DNA of 49,796 bases from Sphingomonas sp. Leaf208. Its GTDB lineage: Bacteria; Pseudomonadota; Alphaproteobacteria; Sphingomonadales; Sphingomonadaceae. The notes under the pieces are model-generated. The model worked only from the letters and a program-made list of their open reading frames with translations. It was not told the DNA's origin and searched no databases. A program made the position numbers and the translations under genes. Positions 1-9,883 of this stretch are shown here, in pieces. The stretch is from assembly GCF_001421415.1 (NCBI RefSeq), contig NZ_LMKH01000034.1, forward strand, positions 448,671-498,466, written 5' to 3'. Each line of letters begins with the position of its first letter. Position 1 is the first letter of the stretch.

Positions 1-135
1 GCGGGAGGGGAGCAGAAGGTGTGTTCTCCCCTCCCGTTTACGGGAGGGGTTGGGGTGGGCTCCCGGCCAATTTCAAACGGATCGCTCGTTGATGGCGCGT
101 GCCCACCCCCTACCCCCTCCCGCTTGCGGGAGGGG
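1..135. repeat. REPIN-like inverted pair of palindromes
   Basis: Two G/C-rich palindromes stand in inverted orientation. One lies near 31-60, with CTCCCG/CGGGAG arms followed by GGGGTTGGGGTGGGC. Its mirror image lies near 100-133. Similar pairs occur at about 1498-1623, 9884-9992 and 11190-11342. All lie between genes, next to gene ends. This layout fits bacterial REP/REPIN elements. A role as terminator or mRNA stabiliser downstream of the pirin gene is inference. Confidence 0.6.
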
Positions 136-140
136 AGGAG

Positions 141-1040
141 TTACGGATAGCTGACCGTTTTCGGGATCGCGGGGATTTCTATCCATTCCTTTTCGTCGCC
201 GGGTACTTTCGGGAAGTTGCCCGCGTTCCAGTCGCGTTTCGCCTGTTCGATGCGGTCGCGGCTGGAGCTGACGAAGTTCCACCAGACGTGGCGCGGGGTC
301 GTGAACGCATCGCCGCCGCAGAGCATCGCGCGGCCGCCGTGCGCGGACCGCAGCGTTGCCGCGATACCGGGGCGGAGGACGTACAGTACTTGCGGTTCGA
401 GGGGCACGCCTTCCAGCGTCGCCTCGCCCATCGCGAGGTAGATCGCGCGCTCCTCGGCGGCCGCGTCGATCGGCACGCTCGCGCCGGGATCGAGCGCGAT
501 ATCGGCGTAGATCGTGCCCGAATAGGTCGTCGTCGGCGCGGTCTGGCCCCACAGGCTCCCCATGATGATCCGCGAGCGTGCGCCGTGCGCCTCGATCGTC
601 GGCAGTTGCGCCTTGGTGACGTGCTCGAACGCCGGGTCGATCTCCTCGACGGCCTCGGGCATCGCCAGCCATGTCTGGATACCCGATAGGTTGGGGCCCT
701 CGGCACGCTCGTCGCCGGGCGAGCGTTCGGAATGGACGATGCCGTGGCCCGCGGTCATCAGGTTGACCGCGCCGGGCTCGATTCGCGCCTGCGTGCCGAG
801 CGAATCGCGGTGGTCGAGCGCACCGTCGAACAGATAGGTAACCGTCGACAGGTTGATATGCGGGTGCGGGCGCACGTCGATGCCCTGGCCGATGTCGAGA
901 TGCGCCGGGCCCATCTGGTCGAAGAACAGGAACGGGCCGACCATCGTCCGCTCCTTGTTCGGCAGCGTGCGATGGACCTTGAACCCGCCGAGATCGTGCG
1001 TCGACGGCAGGATGGTCTGAAGGACGAAATCATCGAGCAT
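141..1040 (-). CDS. Pirin family protein
   Basis: This 299-residue protein has the two-cupin pirin layout. The N-terminal cupin carries the metal-site signature around residues 57-62 (RPHPHINL) and the GHGIVHSER segment near residue 98. The later TWLAMPEAVEEIDPAFEH stretch is also typical of pirins. Pirins are cytosolic metal-binding proteins; some have quercetin 2,3-dioxygenase activity and others act as redox-sensitive co-regulators. The sequence does not tell which applies here. The gene stops 4 bp before the Nudix gene on the same strand begins to read, so the two are probably co-transcribed, Nudix first. The family call is secure and the substrate unknown. Confidence 0.9.
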   Translation of the reverse strand: MLDDFVLQTILPSTHDLGGFKVHRTLPNKERTMVGPFLFFDQMGPAHLDIGQGIDVRPHPHINLSTVTYLFDGALDHRDSLGTQARIEPGAVNLMTAGHGIVHSERSPGDERAEGPNLSGIQTWLAMPEAVEEIDPAFEHVTKAQLPTIEAHGARSRIIMGSLWGQTAPTTTYSGTIYADIALDPGASVPIDAAAEERAIYLAMGEATLEGVPLEPQVLYVLRPGIAATLRSAHGGRAMLCGGDAFTTPRHVWWNFVSSSRDRIEQAKRDWNAGNFPKVPGDEKEWIEIPAIPKTVSYP

Positions 1041-1044
1041 GGCG

Positions 1045-1494
1045 TTATCCCTTGGCAGGTTCCGTGGCGTCGAGAAGCTCGACCAAGTCTGCTGGATAGA
1101 GCGTTTCGTGGAAGCCCGCGATGTCGTTTCGGGAAAACCAGCGGTGACCGACGAGCAATTGCTTCTCCTGCTCGGTGAGATTGCCCGCCTTCACGTCGCA
1201 GGTGTCGACGTCGATCCGGAAATAGCGTTCGTCGGCGGTGACCTCGAGGCCCTCGAAGGTGCGGAAGTCGACGACGCGGCGCGCGACTTCGGGGCCGCAG
1301 TCGATGTCGAGGCCGACTTCTTCCCAGAGTTCGCGGCGAGCGGCGGCGGCGTAGCTCTCGCCGGGATCGACTGCGCCGCCGGGCGTGCACCAGAGCGGGG
1401 GGCGATCGGCGGGGGTGAAGCGGAACATCAGGACGCGGTCTTGTCCATCGACGAGAAGGATGCGCGCGGCCGGGCGCGGGGCGCGCTCGCTCAT
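1045..1494 (-). CDS. Nudix hydrolase
   Basis: This 149-residue protein is about the size of a single Nudix domain. A complete Nudix box spans residues 40-62: G40, five residues, E46, seven residues, R54-E55-L56, E58-E59 and G61-L62. These glutamates bind the divalent metal used to hydrolyse nucleoside diphosphates linked to another group. The ring-stacking and C-terminal strands (HRWFSRNDI, near residues 116-124) fit the fold. It lies directly upstream of the pirin gene and probably forms a two-gene operon with it. The substrate cannot be read from the sequence; a house-cleaning phosphohydrolase is the general expectation. Confidence 0.92.
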   Translation of the reverse strand: MSERAPRPAARILLVDGQDRVLMFRFTPADRPPLWCTPGGAVDPGESYAAAARRELWEEVGLDIDCGPEVARRVVDFRTFEGLEVTADERYFRIDVDTCDVKAGNLTEQEKQLLVGHRWFSRNDIAGFHETLYPADLVELLDATEPAKG

Positions 1495-1497
1495 TTA

Positions 1498-1623
1498 TCC
1501 TCCCCCGCCAGGGGGAGGTGGCAGTCATAGCCTGACGGAGGGGGAGGACACGGAACGACGGTCATCGCTTCCCGCCCCCTCCGTCTCGCTGCGCGATCCA
1601 CCTCCCCCTGGCGGGGGAGGATC
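1498..1623. repeat. REPIN-like inverted pair of palindromes
   Basis: Two palindromes built on CCTCCCCC/GGGGGAGG face each other, one at about 1499-1522 and its mirror at about 1599-1621. They fill the gap between the Nudix and glutathione transferase genes. The spacing of roughly 100 bp between inverted members matches the other pairs in this window, which supports one repeat family. No promoter-like sequence stands out between them. Confidence 0.55.
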
Positions 1624-1632
1624 GATAGTGGG

Positions 1633-2340
1633 TCATTCTGCATCCAGCTCCGGATAGGCGCGGAAGATGCCGTCGGTGTTGAAGGCGAGGCGACGGTCGC
1701 TTTTCAGATACGCCTTGATGCCCGGCAGCGCCGCGACCTGGTCGTGGATGCGGACGAGGTTCGGGTAGTCGGGTTCGAGCGTCTTCATCCGCTTGGGGAA
1801 CATGTACCGCAGCCCCTCGACGATCTGGAACAGCGAGGTATCGGCATAGGTCCATTTGTGATCGATCAGCCACTCGCCCGGATTGGCCTGCGCCGCATCC
1901 TCGAAATGGCCGAGGAATTTTGGCAGGCGCTCCTCGCGGAACTGTTTGGCGGCACGCGCGGCTTCGGGCTTCTGGTCGTCGTAATAGTCCATCATCGCGA
2001 CCGGATGGTGAACGTTGTGAACCTCCGCGACGAGGTCGGCGATCGTCAGCTGCAACTGATTGAGCCACAGCCGGTCCGCCATGTTCGACGGCGCAAGCCC
2101 GTGGCGCTCGCCGAGATACATCAGGATATTGGCGACCTGCGCGATCACCAGGCCGTCGAGTTCGAGATAGGGCGGTGCGAACGGCGTCCGACCGGTGCGG
2201 TCGTTGAGATCGGCCATCAGGCCGTCCTCGCCGACTTTACGCGCGCAATCGTCGTATTCGATCTCGGCGCCTTCGAGTGCGAGCCGGACGAACTCGCCGC
2301 GCCCCTGGATCGAGGGCCAGTACCAGAGCTTGTAGGACAT
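1633..2340 (-). CDS. Glutathione S-transferase family protein
   Basis: This 235-residue protein has an N-terminal thioredoxin-like domain (residues 1-80, opening with YKLWYWPSIQGRGEFVRLAL, as in class mu/pi/sigma-like GSTs) and an all-helical C-terminal domain. The Tyr-containing start and the ERHG segment near residue 78 fit the glutathione site. GSTs conjugate or transfer glutathione in the cytosol; the co-substrate cannot be inferred. Its ATG overlaps the stop codon of the upstream BolA gene by one base (TGATG), so the two are probably translationally coupled. BolA proteins often work with glutathione-dependent glutaredoxins, so the pairing is sensible though not proof of shared function. 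Confidence 0.88.
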   Translation of the reverse strand: MSYKLWYWPSIQGRGEFVRLALEGAEIEYDDCARKVGEDGLMADLNDRTGRTPFAPPYLELDGLVIAQVANILMYLGERHGLAPSNMADRLWLNQLQLTIADLVAEVHNVHHPVAMMDYYDDQKPEAARAAKQFREERLPKFLGHFEDAAQANPGEWLIDHKWTYADTSLFQIVEGLRYMFPKRMKTLEPDYPNLVRIHDQVAALPGIKAYLKSDRRLAFNTDGIFRAYPELDAE

Positions 2341-2627
2341 CAGCTTTCCCCGGGTGCGCGGGCCTTGATGGCGAGCGCGTGGATCTTCGTGCTCAACAGT
2401 TCGGCGAGCGCCTGGTTCACGAGGCGCTGGCGAGCGACGCGATTAAGTCCCTCGAACTGCGCAGTTTCCACCTCGACGCGGAAATGCGTCTCGCCGGTGC
2501 CGTCGTCACCCATATGGCCGGCATGGAGCCCGCTCTCGTTGACGACGGTCAGCTGCGTCGGGGCGAGCGCGGCGGTGAGGCGGGCGGTGATCTGGTCCTG
2601 TACGGAGCCGGTGGCGAGGTCTGTCAT
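2340..2627 (-). CDS. BolA family protein
   Basis: This 95-residue protein matches the single-domain BolA family. The VNESGLHAGH segment (residues 28-37) carries the loop residues used for iron-sulphur binding with monothiol glutaredoxins. It is followed by a RVARQRLVNQAL helix and a conserved IHALAIKA end. The start at 2627 was chosen because homology begins there; the frame stays open upstream, but that part does not look like BolA. Proteins of this type take part in Fe-S cluster trafficking and morphology or stress control. The gene is divergent from the J-domain gene, with only about 39 bp between starts, so the two promoters must overlap. Confidence 0.9.
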   Translation of the reverse strand: MTDLATGSVQDQITARLTAALAPTQLTVVNESGLHAGHMGDDGTGETHFRVEVETAQFEGLNRVARQRLVNQALAELLSTKIHALAIKARAPGES

Positions 2628-2666
2628 CGAACCTATATAGCCCGTTTCGGAAAGCGCGGGGAGCCA

Positions 2667-3275
2667 GTGAGCGAAGACGGTCAGAACAATCGCAAGGAAC
2701 GTCCCAGCCCGCGGTTTCACGGTCGCGTGGAAGGGACCGGGCGCGTCTGCATGTGGCGCGACTGTGCCGAACCCGGCGAATTCCGTGCACCCCCGCTCGA
2801 AGGACCGAGCGACGGCGGCCCGCCGCAGTTCCGCTGGTTCTGTCTGGAGCACGTCCGCGCGTTCAACTCAGGGTATAATTTCTTCGACGGCATGACCGCG
2901 GACGAGATCCACCATGCGCAGCGTCCGATGGCGGGCTGGGAACGCGAGACGCGTGCGTTCGCCCATTTCGGCGGCGATACGCCGCCGAAATGGGCGGACT
3001 TCGCCGACCCGATCGACGCGATCGGTGCAAGGTTCGGCGAGCGGATGGCGGCGGCGCGCAAGGACGGCCGCGTGCTGTCCGACGGCGAACGGCGCTCGTT
3101 GCGCGTCCTCGGGCTAGGCACGGACACCGACCGGACGGCACTCCGCAAACGCTACAGCGAACTCGTTCGCCGCTATCACCCCGACCGCAACGGCGGCGAC
3201 CGGGCGCATGAAGCGGAATTGCAGAAGGTGATCGCGGCCTACCAGCACCTGAAGGGGGCCACCGCGTTTGCCTGA
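2667..3275 (+). CDS. J-domain (DnaJ-like) protein
   Basis: This protein of about 202 residues has an unusual order: an N-terminal region with Cys29, Cys33, Cys59 and His62 that could bind zinc, a middle region, and a C-terminal J domain with the HPD tripeptide at 171-173. The HPD loop stimulates Hsp70 ATPase, so it probably recruits DnaK to a specific client. The GTG at 2667 was chosen because the frame continues far upstream through the antisense of BolA, and a GGAG lies just before this GTG. The same gene commonly sits between bolA and cobS in alphaproteobacteria. The client protein is unknown. Confidence 0.85.
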   Translation: MSEDGQNNRKERPSPRFHGRVEGTGRVCMWRDCAEPGEFRAPPLEGPSDGGPPQFRWFCLEHVRAFNSGYNFFDGMTADEIHHAQRPMAGWERETRAFAHFGGDTPPKWADFADPIDAIGARFGERMAAARKDGRVLSDGERRSLRVLGLGTDTDRTALRKRYSELVRRYHPDRNGGDRAHEAELQKVIAAYQHLKGATAFA

Positions 3276-3453
3276 CGTAACGGGAATGTGATCCATACTT
3301 ACTCTGATCGATATTTCACGACCCGCCAGCCGGAACCGCACGGCTGGCGAGCGGTTCGTCTAACTCTTCCGGTCAATCGCCCGACCAATCGTACAGCGGC
3401 GGTTGAGTAACTGCCCGCGCTTGGCCTAGAGCTACCGGGAACACGAGGCCAAC

Positions 3454-4458
3454 ATGACCGATATCCCGAATACCCAGCCAGACAGCCGCGAGACCACGAT
3501 CCTCGACGCACCCGACCGCATGGTGAAAGTGCGCGAGATGTTCGGGATCGATTCCGACATGGAAGTGCCGGCCTTCTCCGAAGCCGACGAGCGCGTCCCC
3601 GATCTCGATCCGGCGTACGTCTTCGATGCCGACACCACGCTCGCCGTGCTGGCGGGGTTCGCGCATAACCGTCGCGTGATGGTCCAGGGCTATCACGGCA
3701 CCGGCAAGTCGACTCATATCGAGCAGGTCGCGGCGCGCCTGAAATGGCCGTGCATCCGCATCAACCTCGACGCGCACATCAGTCGTATCGACCTGATCGG
3801 CCGCGACGCGATCGTCCTCAAGGACGGCCAGCAGATCACGGAATTCCGCGAGGGCCTGCTCCCCTGGGCGTTGCAGACCCCGACCGCGCTGGTGTTCGAC
3901 GAATATGACGCCGGCCGCCCTGACGTGATGTTCGTGATTCAGCGCGTGCTGGAGACTGAGGGCAAGCTGACTCTGCTCGATCAGAACCGCGTGATCCGCC
4001 CGAACCCGTGGTTCCGCCTGTTCGCGACCGCCAACACGGTCGGCCTCGGCGATACGAGCGGGCTGTATCACGGCACGCAGCAGATCAACCAGGGCCAGAT
4101 GGACCGTTGGAACATCGTCGTCACGCTCAACTATCTGCCCGCCAAGGTCGAGGCGCAGATCGTACTCGCCAAGTCGGGCGAATACGACAAGCCCGAGGGC
4201 AAGAAGACCGTCGAGAACATGGTCCGCGTTGCCGACATGACGCGCAAGGGCTTCGTCAACGGCGACATCTCGACCGTGATGAGCCCGCGCACCGTGATCA
4301 CCTGGGCACAGAACGCTCTGATCTTCGGCGACGTAGGCTTCGCGTTCCGATTGAGCTTCCTCAACAAGTGCGACGAGGCGGAGCGGCCGCTGGTCGCCGA
4401 ATATTACCAGCGCGTGTTCGGCAAGGACCTGCCCGAGAGCGTGGTGGGCAAGGCCTAA
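3454..4458 (+). CDS. cobS: Cobaltochelatase subunit CobS (AAA+ ATPase)
   Basis: This 334-residue AAA+ ATPase has a Walker A motif GYHGTGKS at residues 79-86 and a Walker B ending in D149-E150 (LVFDEYD). The whole length matches CobS of the aerobic cobalamin pathway. CobS and CobT form the chaperone-like ATPase module that works with the large subunit CobN to insert cobalt into hydrogenobyrinic acid a,c-diamide. No cobN or other cobalamin gene is present here; in many alphaproteobacteria the cobST pair also lies apart from the cob operons. cobT starts 4 bp after the stop, indicating an operon. Confidence 0.93.
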   Translation: MTDIPNTQPDSRETTILDAPDRMVKVREMFGIDSDMEVPAFSEADERVPDLDPAYVFDADTTLAVLAGFAHNRRVMVQGYHGTGKSTHIEQVAARLKWPCIRINLDAHISRIDLIGRDAIVLKDGQQITEFREGLLPWALQTPTALVFDEYDAGRPDVMFVIQRVLETEGKLTLLDQNRVIRPNPWFRLFATANTVGLGDTSGLYHGTQQINQGQMDRWNIVVTLNYLPAKVEAQIVLAKSGEYDKPEGKKTVENMVRVADMTRKGFVNGDISTVMSPRTVITWAQNALIFGDVGFAFRLSFLNKCDEAERPLVAEYYQRVFGKDLPESVVGKA

Positions 4459-4462
4459 ACCT

Positions 4463-6286
4463 TTGGCCAACGAAACCCCTCTCGATCGCTTCAAGGCGGT
4501 TCTTGCCGGCACCGCGCGTGCGATCTCGGAGGAGCCTGAGGTCGAACTCGCCTTCACGGCGGATGCGCCGACTCAGAGTGGCAAGCACATCAAGGTGCCG
4601 ATGCCCGCTCGCGCCTTGCCGCTCGAGCAGGTCGCCGAGGCGCGTGGGTTTGCGGACGGATTCGCGCTCAGGTTGAAGCATCACGACATCGCGCTGCATA
4701 ATCGTGCAGCGCCGGTCGAGGCGGTTGCGCGCGCGGTGTTTGATTCGGTCGAAACCGCACGGGTCGAGGCGCTTGGGTCGCGCGGTTATGCGGGGATTAC
4801 CGAGAACCTTGAACGGGCGCTCGACGTTCGCCTTCGCGCCGATCCGATTACGCGTGCGCGCAATCGTGACGAAGTGCCGCTGTCGACCGCGCTCGGCCTG
4901 ATGGTACGCGAGCGGCTGACCGGGCAAGAATCTCCCGCGATCGCCGCGCCCGGCCTCGCGCTGGTCCGCGAATGGATCGAGAGCAAGACCGACCTGGACG
5001 CGCTAGCCTATGCGCTCGACGACCAAAAAGCGTTCCAGGGCCTGGCGCGGAAAATGCTGCAGGAGCTGGAACTGGTCGAAGGCGATCAGGTCCCCGAGGA
5101 GAGCGACGAAGGCGGCTCCGAGGACGAGGGCACCGACGAGCAGCAGCAGGACGATGGCGACGAAGGCGACGACCAGGGCGAAGACGGCCAGGGCGAAGTC
5201 GAGGCGCGCGGCAAACAGTCCGAGCAGCAGAACGAGGAAAGCGACGGCCAGGAGCAGAGCGACGAGTCGATGGACGACGTCGACGGCGAGCCCGGCGACG
5301 ACGGCGAGGAAGGCATGCAGCCGGTCCGCCCGAACCGTCCTTTCGCGGACATGGGCGGCGCGTTCGACTATAAGCCGTGGACGACGCAGTTCGACGAGGT
5401 GATCGCCGCGACCGAGCTCTGCGACGCCGACGAACTCGCACGCCTGCGCGGCTATCTCGACCAGCAGCTCGTGCACCTGCAATCGACCGTGTCGAAGCTC
5501 GCCAACCGGCTTCAGCGGCGCCTGATGGCGCAGCAGTCGCGGTCTTGGGATTTCGATCAGGAGGAGGGTATCCTCGATGCGGCGCGGCTGGCACGCGTGA
5601 TCGTCAACCCGACGCTGTCGCTCAGCTACAAGGCCGAGCGGGAGACCGACTTCCGCGATACCGTCGTGACGTTGCTGATCGACAATTCCGGCTCGATGCG
5701 CGGCCGCCCGATCTCGATCGCGGCGATCAGCGCGGACATCCTCGCGCGCACGCTGGAGCGCTGCGGCGTGAAGACCGAGATCCTCGGTTTCACGACGCGC
5801 GCCTGGAAGGGGGGGCAGAGCCGCGAGACGTGGCTAGCCGCCGGGCGTCCGCCGCAGCCGGGCCGGCTCAACGACATCCGCCACATCGTCTACAAGCGCG
5901 CCGACGAGCCGTGGCGCCGCGCGCGCAACTCGCTCGGCCTGATGATGCGCGAGGGGTTGCTGAAGGAGAACATCGACGGCGAGGCGCTGATGTGGGCGCA
6001 CGCGCGGCTGGTTGCGCGGCCCGAGGAGCGTCGCATCCTGATGGTGATCAGCGACGGCGCTCCGGTCGACGATTCGACGCTCAGCGTGAATTCGGGATCG
6101 TATCTGGAACGCCATCTGCGCCAGGTGATCGGCTGGATCGAGAGCAAGTCGCCGGTTGAGCTCGTCGCGATCGGCATTGGCCACGATGTCACCCGCTATT
6201 ACGCGCGCGCCGTCACGATCATGGACGTCGAACAGCTTGGCGGCACGATCATCGAGCAGTTGGCCTCGCTGTTCGATACCGAATGA
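4463..6286 (+). CDS. cobT: Cobaltochelatase subunit CobT
   Basis: This 607-residue CobT has three clear parts: an N-terminal helical region, a highly acidic Glu/Asp/Gln linker at about residues 210-285, and a C-terminal von Willebrand A domain. The MIDAS motif D407-x-S-x-S binds the metal that lets CobT dock on the chelatase, as in MgChD-type subunits. The start is a TTG four bases after the cobS stop, with AAGG about nine bases before it; no better ATG precedes the conserved region. With CobS it forms the ATP-driven cobalt insertion complex. Confidence 0.92.
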   Translation: MANETPLDRFKAVLAGTARAISEEPEVELAFTADAPTQSGKHIKVPMPARALPLEQVAEARGFADGFALRLKHHDIALHNRAAPVEAVARAVFDSVETARVEALGSRGYAGITENLERALDVRLRADPITRARNRDEVPLSTALGLMVRERLTGQESPAIAAPGLALVREWIESKTDLDALAYALDDQKAFQGLARKMLQELELVEGDQVPEESDEGGSEDEGTDEQQQDDGDEGDDQGEDGQGEVEARGKQSEQQNEESDGQEQSDESMDDVDGEPGDDGEEGMQPVRPNRPFADMGGAFDYKPWTTQFDEVIAATELCDADELARLRGYLDQQLVHLQSTVSKLANRLQRRLMAQQSRSWDFDQEEGILDAARLARVIVNPTLSLSYKAERETDFRDTVVTLLIDNSGSMRGRPISIAAISADILARTLERCGVKTEILGFTTRAWKGGQSRETWLAAGRPPQPGRLNDIRHIVYKRADEPWRRARNSLGLMMREGLLKENIDGEALMWAHARLVARPEERRILMVISDGAPVDDSTLSVNSGSYLERHLRQVIGWIESKSPVELVAIGIGHDVTRYYARAVTIMDVEQLGGTIIEQLASLFDTE

Positions 6287-6293
6287 TCCGTCG

Positions 6294-6551
6294 GTGACCG
6301 CGGGCGGCGGCATTACGGCGCCCGCAGGCGGGTTCCACGGACCCGTCAAACGCTCGATCACGATCGCCGGCCACCAGACGTCGATCAGCCTCGAACCCAT
6401 CTTCTGGCAAGCGCTGGAGGCCGCTGCGAAGCGTCTTGCGTTGCCCTTGTCCGCGCTTGTCGCAGAGATCGACGCGATACGCATCTTGGCCGACAATCCC
6501 CCCAATCTTGCTAGCGCCTTGAGATCATGGCTGTTCTCGGCCGACGCATGA
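6294..6551 (+). CDS. Small ribbon-helix-helix domain protein
   Basis: This protein of about 85 residues has the segment KRSITIAGHQTSISLEPIFWQAL, a beta strand followed by helices that resembles the ribbon-helix-helix (RHH_4-like) fold of small proteobacterial proteins. The start is set at GTG 6294, eight bases after the cobT stop; the frame also reads upstream inside cobT, but only as an artefact. Its TGA stop lies inside the first Fur-like repeat of the next gene. Whether it binds DNA is not shown. It may be co-transcribed with cobST by proximity. Confidence 0.65.
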   Translation: MTAGGGITAPAGGFHGPVKRSITIAGHQTSISLEPIFWQALEAAAKRLALPLSALVAEIDAIRILADNPPNLASALRSWLFSADA

Positions 6552-6597
6552 GAATTAGTCGCAATAGCGTTGACAGTGAGAACGACTCTCAATAGCG
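6549..6597 (+). promoter_or_regulatory. Promoter with tandem Fur-like boxes upstream of the siderophore receptor
   Basis: Two 21-bp units start at 6549 and 6577. Both begin TGAGAA and end CAATAGCG. The second contains the perfect inverted repeat TGAGA-N5-TCTCA. A consensus -35 hexamer TTGACA lies at 6570-6575, and the second unit fills the -35 to -10 spacer, so a bound repressor would block RNA polymerase. The match to Fur-type sites in alphaproteobacteria and the iron-uptake gene downstream support iron repression; this is inference until binding is tested. Confidence 0.7.
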
Positions 6598-6622
6598 AAC
6601 CCGCAACAATAAGGGGTTTCGC

Positions 6623-9136
6623 ATGTCTGGTCTCTCGTCGCGTTCGTCCGCCGCGCCTGCATTTCTCGCGCTTTCGTGCGTAGGGTTCATTGCCAGCGCA
6701 CCAGCCTATGCCGCCGATAAACCTGTCGATGCCGCCAAGACTCACATGGTCGACGACCAGGAAAAGCAGCTCAACCGCGACGAAATCGTCGTCAATGGCA
6801 AGACCGTTCCCGCGACCACGCTGGAGAGCCCGAAGGCGACGCGCAGCCTGCTCGACACGACGCAGACGGTCACGATCATCGGCGACCAGACGATCCGCAA
6901 GCAGAACCTGCTCACCTTGCGCGACGTGCTGCAGACGATCCCCGGCATCACCTTCGGTGCGGGCGAAGGCGGCGGCGGATACGGCGACAGCATCAACCTG
7001 CGTGGCTATTCCGCCAACAACGACATCACGATCGACGGCGTCCGCGACAGCGCGCAGTATAGCCGCAGCGAGACGTTCAACCTGCAACAGGTCGAGGTCT
7101 ATAACGGCGCGAACAGCGTGTTCGGTGGCGGTGGATCGGTCGGCGGCACGATCAACCTCGTGACGAAGCGCCCGCAGGCGGAGACGCTGATGGTCGTCTC
7201 CGGCGGTGTCGGCACCGACGATTATTACCGCACGACACTCGACTCGAACGTCCGCGTCAGTGACCTCGTCGCGGTCCGGCTGAATGCAGTCGCACACAAG
7301 AACGACATTCCTGGTCGCGATGTGGAGAACAACAAGCGTTGGGCGGTTGCGCCATCGCTGATCGTCGGCGTCACCGGCCCGACCAGCCTGACGCTGCAAT
7401 ATCTGCATCAGGAAGACGAGAACATCCCGGTCTACGGCGTGCCGTACTTCCGCAATGCGGTGAACAATGGACCGCTGCCCGGTGCCGACAACTCGGCCTA
7501 TTACGGCATCCGGAACCTGGACAAGCAGGACATCACCGTCGACCAGGCAACCGCCACGGTCAGCCACAGCTTCTCCGACAAGGTCTCGATCCGCAACCTC
7601 AGCCGATGGCAGCGCGTCCAGCAGGACTCGTTGACCAGTGCACCGCAGGCCCCGAACCCGAACGGGTTCTGCCTTTCGACCGGGTTCCAGCCGATCGCCA
7701 CGTCCAACGTGTCCACGACACCGTTAGCCTGCACGCCCGCGCAGCAGCTTGGATCCTACATCCCAAGCGGCCCGCGCGGGTTCGTGCGGAACCAGGAAAA
7801 CCAGATCCTCTACAACCAGACCGATTTCCGGGCGGTGTTTGATACCGCCGGGCTTGAGCATACGCTGGTGCTCGGCGCGTCGGTCTCGCAAGAAGATTAC
7901 ACGATCGTCACGGGCAACACGCTGCGTACCGCGGACGGTACGACGGTCGCCCAGCAGCCGATCAATCTCGCCAATCCGAACACCGACTATACCGGGGCGT
8001 TCAACTTCATCGAATCGGGCCGGTCGCAGGGTACGACCAGCAACGCCGCCGTGTACGCGTTCGATACGATCAAGATCATTCCGCAGATCGAGGCGAATTT
8101 TGGCCTGCGCTACGAACACGCCAAGGGGACCTTCCGTGCGGATACTTTTTCGACGGCGGTAACGATCCCCGCGACTCTCGGCACCTATACCCGCGGCCTG
8201 AACCAGACGAGCGACGAAACGCTGTTCTCGTACCGCGGCGGCATCAATTTCAAGCCGATCGAGACGGTCAGCCTGTATGCGTCCTACGGCAATTCCACCA
8301 CGCCAACCTCGGCGACGGTGCGGCTCGGTTGCGGGACGCTGATCGGGACGCCAGCTATCGGCGGCGCGGGGGCGGGTACGGTCGATCCGTGCGACGTGCA
8401 GCCTGAAAAGGCGGTCAACTACGAGATCGGCGCGAAGGCCGACCTGTTCGGGCGCGAGCTGCAGCTGACTGCCGCACTGTTCCGCAACGAACGCACCAAC
8501 TACCGCGTCGCCACCAACGACCCGATCGTGACGACGCTTGGCGTCACCGATGGCCGGTCGCGCGTCGACGGCATCGCGCTGGGTGCCAGCGGCAGCGTGT
8601 CGAAGGCCTGGTCGATCTTCGCCAACTACACCTATCTCGATGGCAAGGTGTTGCAGAGCGTGTCGAACTTCTGTCTCGACAATCCGGGTACGCGAAGCAC
8701 GACGGTCACCACTCCGACGACGATCACGACGACGATCACCAATCCGTGCGGCAACTCCGCAGCGGTGCTCGATCCGCAGAAGGACCAGCAGCTCACCAAC
8801 ACGCCGAAGCATTCGGGCACCCTGTTCACTACCTACACGCTGCCGTTCGGTCTCCAGCTCGGCTACGGCCTGACCTATCAGGGGGCGTTCGCGCTCAACA
8901 ACAGCGCGCTGGCCACCCCGCTCGCGCCGACGACCGTGGTGACGCCGGTCTTCCACTCGGCGGATTACCTGACGCATCGCGCGTTCCTGTCGTACACCGT
9001 CGGCAACGGCCTGACCGCACAGCTCAACGTGCAGAACTTCACCAACGAGAAATACTACACCGGCATCCGCAACAATGGCTGGGCGACGCCGGGCGAGGCG
9101 CGCTCGGTGCGGCTGACGCTGTTCTACAGCCTGTGA
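6623..9136 (+). CDS. TonB-dependent siderophore receptor, Fiu-like
   Basis: This 837-residue outer-membrane receptor has a signal peptide (cleavage probably after Ala30, APAYA), a plug domain at about residues 60-190 and a 22-strand barrel ending in an aromatic C-terminus (LTLFYSL). The plug carries the conserved LRDVLQTIPGITFG and NLRGYSANNDITIDGVRD segments. The nearest family by eye is the catecholate or monocatecholate ferric-siderophore receptor Fiu. It imports iron complexes using TonB-ExbBD energy. The next two genes, a PiuC-like hydroxylase and a PepSY protein, are the usual partners of such receptors. The Fur-like promoter suggests expression under iron starvation. Confidence 0.9.
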   Translation: MSGLSSRSSAAPAFLALSCVGFIASAPAYAADKPVDAAKTHMVDDQEKQLNRDEIVVNGKTVPATTLESPKATRSLLDTTQTVTIIGDQTIRKQNLLTLRDVLQTIPGITFGAGEGGGGYGDSINLRGYSANNDITIDGVRDSAQYSRSETFNLQQVEVYNGANSVFGGGGSVGGTINLVTKRPQAETLMVVSGGVGTDDYYRTTLDSNVRVSDLVAVRLNAVAHKNDIPGRDVENNKRWAVAPSLIVGVTGPTSLTLQYLHQEDENIPVYGVPYFRNAVNNGPLPGADNSAYYGIRNLDKQDITVDQATATVSHSFSDKVSIRNLSRWQRVQQDSLTSAPQAPNPNGFCLSTGFQPIATSNVSTTPLACTPAQQLGSYIPSGPRGFVRNQENQILYNQTDFRAVFDTAGLEHTLVLGASVSQEDYTIVTGNTLRTADGTTVAQQPINLANPNTDYTGAFNFIESGRSQGTTSNAAVYAFDTIKIIPQIEANFGLRYEHAKGTFRADTFSTAVTIPATLGTYTRGLNQTSDETLFSYRGGINFKPIETVSLYASYGNSTTPTSATVRLGCGTLIGTPAIGGAGAGTVDPCDVQPEKAVNYEIGAKADLFGRELQLTAALFRNERTNYRVATNDPIVTTLGVTDGRSRVDGIALGASGSVSKAWSIFANYTYLDGKVLQSVSNFCLDNPGTRSTTVTTPTTITTTITNPCGNSAAVLDPQKDQQLTNTPKHSGTLFTTYTLPFGLQLGYGLTYQGAFALNNSALATPLAPTTVVTPVFHSADYLTHRAFLSYTVGNGLTAQLNVQNFTNEKYYTGIRNNGWATPGEARSVRLTLFYSL

Positions 9137-9194
9137 GGCTTGGCGGCGATGCGGGCAGTTTGCCGGTATCGCCGCTGCATTCTAGGGTGATGCC

Positions 9195-9878
9195 ATGTTG
9201 ATCGCGATCCCCGATGTCCTCGATGCTGCCGGCGTCGCCCGTGTCCGCGCGCTAATCGATCAGGCCGAGTGGATCGACGGCAACGCGACGTCGGGGCCAC
9301 AGAGCGCGCTCGCCAAGCGCAACGAGCAATTGCCCGAGGACTCGGCGGCCGCGCGCGAGGCTGGCGGGATGGTGCTCGATGCGCTGGGGCGGTCGGCGCT
9401 GTTCGTCGCGGCCGCGCTACCGCTGAAGGTGTTTCCGCCGCTGTTCAACCGCTACGCCGGCGGACAGGATTTCGGGCTGCATGTCGACAATGCGATCCGG
9501 ATGAAGCGCGGCACGGACTTCCGCATTCGCAGCGACTTGTCCGCAACGCTCTTCCTTGACGACCCCGCAACCTACGATGGTGGCGAACTGGTGATCGAGG
9601 ACCAGTTCGGGCCGCAATCGGTCAAGCTGCCGGCCGGGCATATGGTTCTCTACCCCGCTTCCAGCCTGCACCGGGTGACGCCGGTGACGCGCGGGGTCCG
9701 TACCGCGTCGTTCTTCTGGTTGCAGTCGATGGTGCGCGACGACGGCGCGCGACGGATCCTGTTCGATCTCGACCAGGGCGTGCAGGCGGTCGCGGCGGCG
9801 CAGGGGCAGGGCGATCCGGCGACGGTGCGGCTGACGGGCGTGTACCACAATCTGCTGCGGCGCTGGGCCGACGCCTGA
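9195..9878 (+). CDS. PiuC/YbiX-type Fe(II)/2-oxoglutarate-dependent hydroxylase
   Basis: This 227-residue protein matches the PKHD-type hydroxylase family (PiuC, YbiX). The iron ligands are H96, D98 (LHVDNAIR) and H159, with R169 placed to bind 2-oxoglutarate. The family is widely linked to TonB siderophore receptors and regulated by iron, and the gene follows the receptor by 58 bp. Its exact substrate is not established; a role in siderophore handling is inferred from context. The length matches the family and no key residue is missing. Confidence 0.9.
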   Translation: MLIAIPDVLDAAGVARVRALIDQAEWIDGNATSGPQSALAKRNEQLPEDSAAAREAGGMVLDALGRSALFVAAALPLKVFPPLFNRYAGGQDFGLHVDNAIRMKRGTDFRIRSDLSATLFLDDPATYDGGELVIEDQFGPQSVKLPAGHMVLYPASSLHRVTPVTRGVRTASFFWLQSMVRDDGARRILFDLDQGVQAVAAAQGQGDPATVRLTGVYHNLLRRWADA

Positions 9879-9883
9879 CTTCT

